This document shows positions 53,105-63,060 of a stretch of 64,000 bases of DNA, in pieces. The stretch lies in NCBI GenBank assembly GCA_963575745.1, contig CAUYUJ010004736.1:465329-529328 (forward strand), read 5' to 3'. The position numbers and the translations under genes were made by a program. The notes under the pieces were generated by a model that searched no databases, was not told the DNA's origin, and saw nothing but the letters and a program-made list of their open reading frames with translations. Position 1 is the first letter of the stretch. The number at the start of each line of letters is the position of its first letter. This DNA is from Prorocentrum cordatum (Eukaryota > Sar > Dinophyceae > Prorocentrales > Prorocentraceae).

Positions 53105-53570
53105 CATGCTGTTGCAAACACCCCACCCACCCACCCACCCGCAACTTCGTTTGTCAAACCAACGCGGTGGCGATTGCGATGCATGGTTGGCGTTGGCTGG
53201 GGCATCTCTTCGGCCGCGCCAACCCTAGCACGCGCGCGCAGCGGGCAGATAGTTTGGCGCGGCCGACGCGGCCGCGGTGGGGCTGACCGTTGGGCGCATT
53301 TCACAGGGCATTTCACTGCGAGTCGGCAATTTGGGCGGGCGCGGTATCATGGCAACGCCGACTACGGTAGACACGATGATGATAGCGGCGATCTTGGTGA
53401 CGATGTTCGCGCCGACGAAGGCGCGGCCAGTGCGGGCGCCCATGATCACTCCGACGACAGTGACGGCGTCTTCGTGTCGGTGATGAAGGTCTTGGGAAGA
53501 CTTCGGTATGCGCGCGCGGTCGACGCGCGAGAGTGGCCCGCATGGTTTCATTTGGCACGGATCGCGCCCC
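53105..53570 (+). repeat. GCGGTATCATGG segmental repeat, unit 3
   Basis: Same landmarks as units 1 and 2. Confidence 0.8.
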
Positions 53571-53669
53571 CCCCCCCCCAGCACGCGCTCATGGGCGTGC
53601 GAATGATGCTGCGGCGCCAGAGGCCCGCTTGACAGAATTTCATGAAAATTCTGCAAGAAACAAGGAAAC

Positions 53670-54560
53670 GCATGGTTTTCTTTCAGAGTTCGCAAGAGCG
53701 CGCGCGCAAGCTTTTTTTGTTTGCTTTAAGAGAAAAAACTCAGATTGCGAAACCATGTGTTTTTGCATGTGGTTTGGAAATTCGGTTTTGGAGCCATTAC
53801 GAAACCGAGGGTTGTGTGAAGGATTCGGGCATGCGCGCAAGACGACGTGCGCGCGTGCACTTCGTCCCGTTGCAAAGGATTCTCGCGACGACACGCGCGC
53901 AAACGCGTTCGAACGATTTCGATATGCGCACGCGAAGCCCGCTTGGTATTATTTTCTGAAAATGTTCGGAAAACGATGGTTGGCCGAAGACTTCGCGAGA
54001 GCGCGCGCGCACGTTTTTGTTGAAAACCTGCGTTGCGAAACCAGGTTCTTCTTGTTGTTTGGACACTCGATTTTGAAATCCTTCCGAAACCGACGGTTTT
54101 TGAAGGATTCCGGCATGCGCGCGCGACGACTCGCGCGTGTGCAATTCATCCCGTTGTTTGCAAAGGATTCTCGCGACAACACGCGCGCAACGGCGTTCGA
54201 ACGATTCCGACGTGCTCGCGCGAAGCCCGTCTGGTAGTAGATTTTGAAAACGCTAGAAAACCAAAACCTATGGTTGTGCATCGTTTCCTTATTTCTATCA
54301 TTTGATATGTCTATATGTGTGTATATACAGATAAGAAAACAGGAGAGCAACAAAAAAACGCAAGAGCGCGAGCGCACAGTTTTTGTTTTAACCCGTGTTG
54401 CGAAACCATGTGTTTTCATAAGTTGTTTGGACACTCGGGTTTGAAATCTCTCCGAAACTGAAGGTTCTTGATGGATTTCGGCATGCGCGCGACGACGCGC
54501 GCGTGTACACTTCCGTTTTTCCTAGGGATTCACGAAAACGTATAATTTTGGATAAACGAG
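53670..54560 (+). repeat. tandem repeat of about 288 bp, three units
   Basis: ACACGCGCGCAA followed by a CGTTCGAACGATT block recurs at 53891 and 54179, a 288-bp period. GCGAAACCA, TTGGACACTCG, GGCATGCGCGCG and related blocks repeat with it, and a third partial unit reaches 54560. A frame at 53533-54237 stays open over two units because 288 is a multiple of three. Confidence 0.75.
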
Positions 54561-55270
54561 TGCGCGCACATTGTTGATTTTTGCAGAGGATTGCGGGGGG
54601 GTCGAGCCCGTTTGGGCTGGGATGGTATGAGTTCATATTTAGGATGGGCGATGGGGCAGCATCATCTGTAGATCTCAACACCGAAAGGTGGACAGACAAA
54701 GCGGGGAGGGAACCCTAATTTTTTAGAAAGGAAAATCTACGTGGTTCAATCTATGTGGTGCACTCTACCTGTTGAATTATTTACATGCATAGCATGCAGG
54801 AAAATGCCTTGCAGTGGTGCGACGGGGCGGCGACGGCGAGAACATAGTTGCCAGACCGACCCGCAGGCCCAGACGACGGGCGGCGACGAGGCGGCGTCGG
54901 GGCGGTGACGGCGAGAACATTGCCGCCAGACCGACCCGCAGGCCCAGTTCCTTCGAAAAGAAATAAGACACCCCTACGTGCCAGCATTGTGTCGGGAATA
55001 TCTCCTCTGAGACCAAGGGTGGCGCTTGCCCAGACCTCCAACGTGGGTGTTTCCTCGTTGTCGGTGTCCGGGGGCCTCGCGGAGCCCCAGGAGCGTCAAA
55101 AAGCCATCGGGGACGAAGAGCTGGTCCATGGGAAGTGGCCCAGAGCTCCTGGAGACCCCGCATTGGAAAAGTGAAGGCATCGGAGGTCTGGGAGTTGGAG
55201 GAGGGCTAGTTGAGACAACGGCGGCTCTTCCGCCCGGCCGGGGTCCCTTCGAAATCAGTCCCTGGACCCT
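54561..55270. other. no gene recognised
   Basis: A direct duplication lies at 54850-54950 (CCAGACCGACCCGCAGGCCC, CGGCGACGAGGCGGCGTCGG). No gene is supported. Confidence 0.45.
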
Positions 55271-55485
55271 AGGCCCCCCAAGTCGCTCCGAGTAGACGGG
55301 GTCGGAGGATCGCGCCGCATCGCCGATGCATCGACGATGCGGCTCGATGTGGAGCCCGATCTTCCCACGCCAACGTCGCGGAGGCGTCGCCGACGTCGCC
55401 GCCGCATCGCCGGTACATCGGCGATGCACTGGCGAGGCGGCGCGATCCTTCGACCCCATCTACTCGGACCCCATCTGGGAGGCCT
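55271..55485. mobile_element. CATCGCCGATG fold-back MITE, copy 4
   Basis: The left end has CGAGTAGACGGGGTCGGAGG, then ATCGCGCCGCATCGCCGATG. The right end has CATCTACTCGGACCCCATCT. Length is about 215 bp. Confidence 0.8.
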
Positions 55486-55805
55486 CCATGGACCTCTCCC
55501 GGGGTCCGTCCTGGCTCAGGGCTGGACCTAAGCGCTGTTTTGCTGGACTTCGGCCGTGTCATGTTTTTCGCTTTGGGAGGGAGGCACAGGAAAACAGATA
55601 GAGCAAAACGAATAGCAAAAACGAAAGCAGAACGAAAAACACCGCTTAGGTCCAGCCCCGCCCTGGCTTCTTCGAGGCGCGGATCCGGCCGGGGCGACGA
55701 GCATCCTCTCCCGGAGGCCCCCGGCAAAGAGGGGGACAAGCCACGCCAGGGAGGGCCGCCGTTGTCTCGTACGGGCCCTCCTCCGAGCACCGGCCCTCCT
55801 TGCGC

Positions 55806-55992
55806 GAGGAGGAGGAGGAGGAGGAGGAGGAGGAGGAGGAGGAGGAGGAGGAGGAGGAGGAGGGAGGAGGAGGGCTCTAGACTCTAGCCAGGAGGAGGAG
55901 GAGGAGGAGGAGGAGGAGGAGGAGGAGGAGGAGGAGGGCTCTAGACTCTAGCCAGGAGGAGGAGGAGGAGGAGGAGGAGGAGGAGGAGGGCT
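55806..55992 (-). repeat. (GGA)n tract with repeated GGCTCTAGACTCTAGCCA spacer
   Basis: Three GGA runs are separated by two copies of GGCTCTAGACTCTAGCCA, a palindromic spacer, and a partial third GGCTCCAGG. Confidence 0.9.
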
Positions 55993-56057
55993 CCAGGCCT
56001 CCTCACTGGCTGCACCAACACACTGGATCAACAGCCACGGGCGAGCGAGCGAGCCCC

Positions 56058-56308
56058 AGGCCTCCTAGGTGGGGTCGGGGTAGATGAGGTCGGAGGATCG
56101 CGCCGCATCGCCGATGCGTCGGCGATGAATCGGCGATGCGGCTCGATGTGGGGCCCAATTTTCCCCACGCCGACGTCGCTGATGCGTCGCCGACGCCGCC
56201 TGCGCATCGCCGATGCATGGCCCGCTGCATCGCCGATGCATCGCCGATGTATCTGCGATGCGGCGCGATCCTCCGATCCCATCTACTCCGACCCCATCTA
56301 GGAGGCCT
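56058..56308. mobile_element. CATCGCCGATG fold-back MITE, copy 5 (best preserved)
   Basis: Left AGGCCTCCTAGGTGGGGTCG, then GATGAGGTCGGAGGATCGCG; right GCGCGATCCTCCGATCCCAT, then CTACTCCGACCCCATCTAGG. The arms of about 60 bp are reverse complements with few mismatches. The middle holds alternating CATCGCCGATG and CATCGGCGATG units. Confidence 0.85.
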
Positions 56309-56659
56309 CTAGAGGGGGCGCACCCCGACATCCGCCGGTAGGATTTTTTCACTCCGCGGCCTCAAGAGGTCCCGACCGCTCCGTCCCAGGTGCGTTCTTG
56401 ATGGTCCCAGGCCCGAAAAGGGCCCTGGAGGGGGGGAACCAGTAAAAACGCCCGGATTGAGGATATCGATTGCGCGTAAGGGTGATTTCTCGCCAGAGTG
56501 ACTTTTGGTGCGGGGTGCACTTGGGGCCCCCAGATGATTAGCTGCGATGCGACAGCAGCGGCCGGCGCGTTCGGGTTTGGCCCCCCCGCGCCCTCCGAAA
56601 GTTGCGCGCCAAAGGTCCTCTTGCCTGGGGTCTCTCCTGCGCGCAGCCGATTGCGATAG

Positions 56660-56835
56660 TCAGATCGTCGGCGATCTGGGCACACCCATCGGGGGTGGAC
56701 AGGCCTCCCACCCTGACACGTCGATTGGCGAATCGGCCGTTCTCGGCTCGCGAGAGGGCGCCGCGGCCGTCCTTTCTGCGGGTCCCGGTCCGTCGGTTTC
56801 GGTCCCAGGCCGTGTCCACTAAAGGGTGGTTTACT
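56660..56835. repeat. dispersed repeat shared with 24285-24490
   Basis: GGGGGTGGACAGGCC, GACACGTCGATT and GCGAGAGGGCGCCGCGGCCG. Confidence 0.6.
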
Positions 56836-56974
56836 GGAGGGAGGTCTGTCCACCGCCGAACCCGGGGCCGAGGACGGCCCCGGCCGGGCAGTTGCGGCGG
56901 CGGCCCCGCGCGGCACAGGTGGCGCCGCGGCCCTGGCCGGAAGGTCTGCCCGGCGCGAGGCGCGGGGCCGCCCT

Positions 56975-57203
56975 TAAAACTCGGAACCGGCTGGAGGCCC
57001 GAGGTGGCCCGGCATGGCATCTCACGAGCAAGACGAAGACCGGGGGTGGGGGGAGTGGAGGGCCAGAGGGTTCCGGAGGGGGTTTGGGGGGATGGGGTTC
57101 TCCAGGAAGCCCCCCCAGCGGCCTCGGAACCGGCTGGAGGCTCGAGGTGGCCCGGCATGGCATCCCACGAGCTAGAAGAAGACCGGGGGGGGGAGTGGAG
57201 GTC
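56975..57203 (+). repeat. 142-bp direct duplication
   Basis: CTCGGAACCGGCTGGAGGC, GAGGTGGCCCGGCATGGCAT and GAAGACCGGGGG occur at 56975-57062 and again at 57117-57203. Confidence 0.85.
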
Positions 57204-57345
57204 GGGTATAGCCAGGACCCCAGGATACGGGGACCCGGCTAGTGGTAGGGCCCCAGAGCCCCTAAGCTGGCCAGAAGCACTCAACCAGGTCTGCCGTAGC
57301 TTGTGTTTTTTCGGGTGACCGCAGTTCCAGTCAGTGGAACGGGGC
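57200..57345 (+). repeat. dispersed repeat shared with 27620-27780
   Basis: GGTATAGCCAGGACCC, AACCAGGTCTGCCGTAGCTT and TTCGGGTGACCGCAG. Sequence between here and 58195 has no recognised gene. Confidence 0.6.
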
Positions 57346-58194
57346 GGGGGGGGCGCCCCCAGTACACATCACTAAACCAGGTCCCACTAAACCCAGTTCT
57401 GCCAACGCCCGTGGAAGGCCAGAGGGTTCCAAAGGGGTTTTGGAGGGAGGGGGTTTCCCAGAAAGCCCCCCCAGCGGCCTCGGAGCTTTGTTGAAACAGG
57501 GGGTGCGAAGCCCCTGGGGGACCCCTCCTCGAAGACCCCCTCCCCAAAAGCCCCCTTTGAAACCCTCCGGGAGGGAGGAGGGGGGGGGGGGTGCGAGTTT
57601 CGAGGCGCTGGGTTCGGCAGGGCCTTGTTGCCATGCTTGGCCTCTCGGGGCCGCTTTCGGGACCCGGGGCTGTCAACAACGGGTCCGAAGCCCAGAGGAA
57701 AAAATTGCACCAGATGGACCTTGGGATGGGGATCGGTTTTGAGCGGATTTGGTTTCACCCAGGCGATCGCAAACATGGATCAAGGGGGCGTGGATTAGCG
57801 ACCAGTCCCGCTTCCAAGGAAATCGCGATTCCCGCCGCCGAACGAGGCGGCACCGGCCGCATCTTGGGGAGGGCACCTCCCCCGATCCATGGATATGGCG
57901 ACCGTCCGCCAGATCCATGGATCGCCAGTCCATGTTTGCGCGTCCCCGTTTCACCTCCCCCCCCATCCTGGCGGATTCTGCGGGGTCCCAAACAGTTGAG
58001 ACCCCCGGCCGCCTCCAACACCAACGAGAGCTGCAGCCGCGACGCTCTTCGGGAGCGAATCAACCCTACGTGCACAAATGATCGTCGCTTCCCCGGCAAA
58101 TATGGGAAGTTGGTGGGGAAGGACATCCAGAAAACATGGCAGATTGTGGGAAACATTGGGATTTGCGACTACTTGTTTGTGTGTCCCTGGGCCC

Positions 58195-58340
58195 CATTCA
58201 CAGACCCCCGACGTCGTGTTTGTCAGGGCGTCGACCCCCAGAGGTCTGGACCGCTCCCCAGGGGCAGCTTGTCCTCCCGAGTCGTCTCTTGACGGCCCCG
58301 AGACCCGGCGAGGGCCCCCAGATACCAAAAATTGCGGAAA
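58195..58340 (+). repeat. AGGTCTGGACC dispersed repeat, copy 6
   Basis: CCCCCGACGTCGTGTTTGTC, CGTCGACCCCCAGAGGTCTG, CCCCAGGGGCAGCTTG, TTGACGGCCCCGAGACCCGG and CGAGGGCCCCCAGATACC. Confidence 0.7.
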
Positions 58341-58814
58341 GCCGCCCGTCTTGTTTGTTTCACGGCGCTCGGGTGAGTCTGGGGAGATTATCCATTATCC
58401 GAATAATTCGGGGATCGACTGCAGAATTGATTTACCCCAAACTTGATTTGCTCGTCGAGTCGACATGCAGTACGTAGTGGTCTTGTATATAAGACAAAGC
58501 TGCGCATTCTTCGAAGATTCGACCGGAAAATCAAGGTTAGGGTATATTGATCATGGAGTCGATCTCCCACGCAAATTCTCCGTTCCCTCCAGGCAAAGTG
58601 CTCAAAGTCCTGGGTCAGCAGCGTCCTGGTCTTTGGATGACCGCTGGGGTTACTAAGGGGAGAGGGGGCTTTAAGTGGATGCCACAGCACGTTATATCTG
58701 GCCAAACCCAGCTTATGAGTCGGCTGCAAGTGCCGTGAGCGGTTTACGGGGGGCCAAGATCTGGGCGAATTGGGCGGAGCCCACTTACCTGAGTTACCTA
58801 ACCCTTTCAAGCCA

Positions 58815-58827
58815 TGTGGAGTAGATG
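58815..58827 (+). repeat. 13-bp target duplication, left
   Basis: TGTGGAGTAGATG, identical to 59209-59221. Confidence 0.8.
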
Positions 58828-59208
58828 TATTGCGACGGCCGGCGCCGCCGACCCTGGCGGGGAGCGACGACAACGGCGGCGGCGACGACGATGACGATGA
58901 CGTGGGTCAGAGTCCTCATGGATGCTTCTTTGGGTCTCTTTGAAGCGCTCTCGGGAGCCTCTGGGGAACAGTTTAGGGGCCCCTTGGGAGCCTCTTGGGG
59001 GCCTCTTGGGAGCCTCTTGGTGGCCTCTCGGGGCTTCATGGGAGCCTCTCGGGGCCGAGGGCTCGAAATGTCCGTTTGGGTCCCTCGCCTGGGCACCCTC
59101 TTGGAACCGTCTTGGGGGCCTCTTGGGCCGTCTTGGAGGCGTCTTCGGCCGTCTTGGGGCCCTCTTGGGCCGTTTTGGGTCCCTCCTGGAGCCCTCTTGG
59201 GCCGTCTG
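58828..59208 (-). mobile_element. inserted GGCCTCTTGGG-type element
   Basis: 381 bp between perfect 13-bp direct repeats. It starts with GC-rich CGG and GAC triplets and continues as a GGCCTCTTGGG array like those at 21470 and 47400. No TIR or open frame of interest is seen. The long duplication suggests insertion by target-primed reverse transcription. Confidence 0.65.
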
Positions 59209-59221
59209 TGTGGAGTAGATG
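59209..59221 (+). repeat. 13-bp target duplication, right
   Basis: TGTGGAGTAGATG, identical to 58815-58827. Confidence 0.8.
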
Positions 59222-59459
59222 CATAACCTACTTTTAAAGCTAGGTCAGGCCAGAAATAACCCACCTTCACATCCACTTAGAACCCCCCGATCACCTTAGC
59301 AACCCCCGCAGCCATCCAATGGATGCATCCCGATCTCCGACTATATCTGTTTCCTCCAAAAACTCATGTGTTAGGTTCTCATTTTGACTAGATCACGTTG
59401 ATCACCTCCTCACCAGCCTCCCCCCTCCTCCTGCCACCTCCTGCGTTGCTCCCTGGGTG

Positions 59460-59930
59460 GCTGCGAACTGCGCAACAGTCGCCACTGTCATGGGCTCCTG
59501 GGAGGCACGGCGGAGGTGAAGGCAGCGCAGATCCATTTGAGACCTCGCGGTTCCCTCGGGGGCTATGATCTGCGCAACAATCGCCACTGTCATGGGCTCC
59601 TAGCAGGCACGGCGGAGGTGAGGGCAGCGCAGATCCATTTGAGACCTCGCGGTTCCCTCGGGGGCTGCGATCTGCGCAAACGTCGCCAGTTTCGTGGTCT
59701 CCTGGCAGGCACGGCGGAGGTGAGGGCAGCGCAGATCCATTTGAGACCTCGCGGCTCCCTCGGGGGCTGCGAATTGCGCAACCGTCGCCACCCTTCCAGG
59801 TTCCAGGGAGGCACGGCGAAGGTGCAGGGCAGCGTGGATCCCTTGGAGACCTCGCGGCTCCCTCGGGGGCCTGCGACCTGCGCAACCGTGACCGCTTTCG
59901 CGGGTTCCTGAGAGGCACGGCGGAGTGCAG
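59460..59930 (+). repeat. 102-bp tandem array (34 codons)
   Basis: About 4.5 units. CAGCGCAGATCCATTTGAGA recurs at 59523 and 59625 (period 102) and again near 59727; a diverged unit lies near 59830. Because 102 is a multiple of three, frames stay open on both strands with a 34-residue repeat. I do not recognise the repeat as a protein family. Confidence 0.9.
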
Positions 59931-60399
59931 GGCGCCCACACGGCGCGTGCCCACATGGCGCGTGGCGCCGTCGCGTAGTTTAGCGCGCGGCGCTGTTGCG
60001 TCACAGAGCGCAGAGCGCCAGAACGGCACGTAGCGCATGGCGCTTTCCTCGGTGGCCCACTCCTGCGCAAGTGTGCGCCGCGCGTGGCCCAACAGTGTTA
60101 GGCGAAGAATTTCAAAGCGCTGCATATCTCGCGACGTACTTTTTGCACGGAGCGTTCTTTTAAGTAGTTGCCCTGCGTGGACATGGGGTTGGGTATGTCT
60201 CGGGTAATTTCAGTCCAGGCGGTTTTTCCCCCAGGCCGTCTCCGAGCCCAGGGCCAGCAAAACTGGATTTTGGACGGACATCATTGGGGAAACGGTCGAG
60301 ACCTCTGGGGTCACGGGTTGGAAACAAATCCAATTACGCTACCGAGGAACCCCACATACTTAATTCAAATCTTATGTCAACGCTTGCTACGCTGTCACG

Positions 60400-62215
60400 C
60401 TCTCCGACCCTGGCACGCATAGACGCCGCGGTGAGAGACCACCCCCTGCGCCCCTCCCCTGGTGTCGAGAAAGTGCCACGCCTGCCACGCTCTCCGACCC
60501 TGCCACGCATAGGGGCCGCGGTGAGAGACCACCCCCTACGCACCCCCCTCTGGTGTCGAGAAAGTGCCACGCCTGCCACGCTCTCCGACCCTGGCACGCA
60601 TAGACGCCGCGGTGTGAGACCACCCCTGCGCACCCTCTCTGGTGTCGAGAAAGTGCCGCGCCCGCCACGCTCTCCGACCCTGGCACGCATAGACGCCGCG
60701 GTGAGAGACCACCCCCTGCGCACCCTGGCTCTGGTGTCGAGAAAGTGCCACGCCTGCCACGCTCTCCGACCCTGGCACGCATAGACGCCGCGGTGAGAGA
60801 CCACCCGCCTGCGCACCCCCTCTGCGCAAGAAAGTGCCACGCCTGCCACGCTCTCCGACCCTGGCACGCATAGACGCCGCGGTGAGAGACCACCCCCTGC
60901 GCACCCCCCCTGGTGTCGAGAAAGTACCACGCCTGCCACGCTCTCCGACCCTGGCACGCATAGACGCCGCGGTGAGAGACCACCCCCTGCGGACCCTCTC
61001 TGGTGTCGAGAAAGTGCCACGCCTGCCACGCTCTCCGACCCTGGCACGCATAGACGCCGCAGTGAGAGACCACCCCTGCGCACCCTCTTTGGTGTCGAGA
61101 CAATGCCGCGCCCGCCACGATCTCCGAACCTGGCACGCGTAAAGGCCGCGGTGAGCGACCAACCCCTTGCGCACCCCCTCTGGTGTCGAGAAAATGCCAC
61201 GCCTGTCGCGCTCTCCGACCCTGGCACGCATAGACGCCGCGGTGAGAGACCACCCCCTGCGCACCCCCTCTGGTTCGAGAAAGTGCCACGCCTGGCTTTC
61301 CGACCCTGGCACGCGTAAAGGCCGCGGTGAGAACCAGCCCCTGCACACCCTCTCTGGTGCCGAGAAAGTGCCACGCCTGCCACGCTCTCCGACCCTGGCA
61401 CGCATAGACGCCGCGGTGAGAGACGCACCCCCCCTGCTGTCGAGAAAGTGCCACGCCTGCCACGCTCTCCGACCCTGGTTCGCATAGACGCCGCGGTGAG
61501 AGACCACCCCTGCGCACCCTCTCTGGTGTCGAGAAAGTGCCACGCCCGCCACGCTCTCCGACCCTGGCTCGCATAGACGCCGCGGTGAGAGACCACCCCT
61601 GCGCACCCTCTCTGGTGTCGAGAAAGTGCCGCGCCTGCCACGCTCTCCGACCCTGGCTCGCATAGACGCCGCGGTGAGAGACCACCCCTGCGCACCCTCT
61701 CTGGTGTCGAGAAAGTGCCACGCCTGCCACGCTCCCGACCCTGGCGCATAGACGCCGCGGTGAGAGACCACCCCTGCGCACCCTCTCTGGTGTCGAGAAA
61801 GTGCCACGCCTGCCACGCTCTCCGACCCTGGCACGCATAGACGCCGCGGTGAGAAACCAGCCCTGCGCACCCTCTCTGGTGTCGAGAAAGTGCCACGCCT
61901 GCCACGCTCCGACGCATAGACGCCGCGGCGAGAGACCACCCCCATACGCACCCCCCCTGCTGTCGAGAGAGTGCCACGCCTGCCACGCTCTCCGACCGTG
62001 GCTCGCATAGACGCCGCGGTGAGAGACCACCCCTGCGCACCCTCTCTGGTGTCAAGAAAGTGCCACGCTTGCCACGCTCTCCGACACTGACTCGCATAGA
62101 CGCCGCGGTGAGAGACCACCCCTGCGCACCCCCCCTGGTGTCGACATAATGCCGCGCCCGCCACGATCTCCGACCCTGGCTCGCATAGACGCCGCGGTGA
62201 GAGACCAGGGAGGTG
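60400..62215 (+). repeat. about 90-bp satellite array, 21 units
   Basis: Units contain GAGAGACCACCCC, GTGTCGAGAAAGTGCCACGC, CTGCCACGCTCTCCGACCCT and GCATAGACGCCGCGGT. Counting the ACGCCGCGGTG box gives 21 units, most of 87-92 bp and a few shorter. All three minus-strand frames stay open over more than 540 codons, an artefact of the repeat. Confidence 0.95.
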
Positions 62216-62299
62216 TGAGGTGAGACGCGGGTGCGACGCGGCATGGAAGAAAACCAGAACCCCACGAAGCATGTGGGGAAAAACATACGTTTTTCATAT

Positions 62300-62300
62300 C

Positions 62301-62331
<31 letters not shown>

Positions 62332-62365
62332 ATACATATATATATATATATATATAATGTGTAAG
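62300..62365. repeat. (TA)n microsatellite
   Basis: TATATA with CACATA interruptions. Confidence 0.95.
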
Positions 62366-62867
62366 ATCTAATGAGTATACCTATAAAATTAAATGTAGAG
62401 AAAGAAGCCCAAAAAACGGCGGGAGTCGAGGTACGGAGGGCCACCAGCGGCCCTCCCTGGCACTTTTTGGTCCTGTCACCCCCCCCAGGCATCCAACGCA
62501 CTGGCAAAGCGAAGCGGCGTGTTTTGTGGTTGCTTTCGGCGCCCGGGGGGCCCTCGCCAGGCCCTGGGGCCGTGATAAAAACGACTCAAGGGAGGAAGAA
62601 CCACCCGGACCGGACAATTGGCGTTTACTAAACGGCCCTGGGCGTTTACTAAAAGCCTTGCCCTGCTCGATTCCTTCAATGGGTGCGTTTACTAAACGGC
62701 CTCGCTTGCCTGGGTGGTTATTATGGGGGTGTTTTTTCTGCCCTCTTACAACGCGGAGCGAAAAATCAGTCCCGGGAACTGCTCCAGAGACGGGGGACTC
62801 CGCATTGAAAAAATCAGGCATCGGAGGTCTGGGCTTATCCCCCTAGCCGCTCAACGCGGTCCTCCAA

Positions 62868-63060
62868 GTCGATGACCTCCTGGGGAGGCGCGCGAGCACT
62901 TGGCGCTGCTGCTGTGCCAAACCGGGCGGCAGGAGGCCGCAGACGCGGAGCTGGCGGCGCTCGGCTACGGCGTGCGGCTTGGCGCGGGCGTCCTGGACTA
63001 CAAGAGGCCGGGCGGGACGAAGACGGCGTGGGCTATGAGCTCGGGGGGGATCGAGGGATC
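62868..63060 (+). CDS. possible exon, function unknown
   Basis: After an in-frame TGA and a possible AG acceptor at about 62884, the frame reads AREHLALLLCQTGRQEAADA, then ELAALGYGVRLGAGVLDYKR. The alternating amphipathic pattern looks like a helical hairpin rather than GC-rich noise. I do not recognise a family. It may be a 3'-terminal exon of a gene to the left. Confidence 0.25.

Larger units (their letters stand above)
58711..59319 (+). repeat. GCTTATGAGT dispersed repeat, interrupted copy
   Basis: Matches 48675-48860 on both sides of a 381-bp insertion at 58828-59208. Confidence 0.75.

Noticed and set aside
60334-62337. Minus-strand frames of 547-667 codons
   Set aside because: All three frames are open because the satellite unit lacks stops; three overlapping proteins are not credible.
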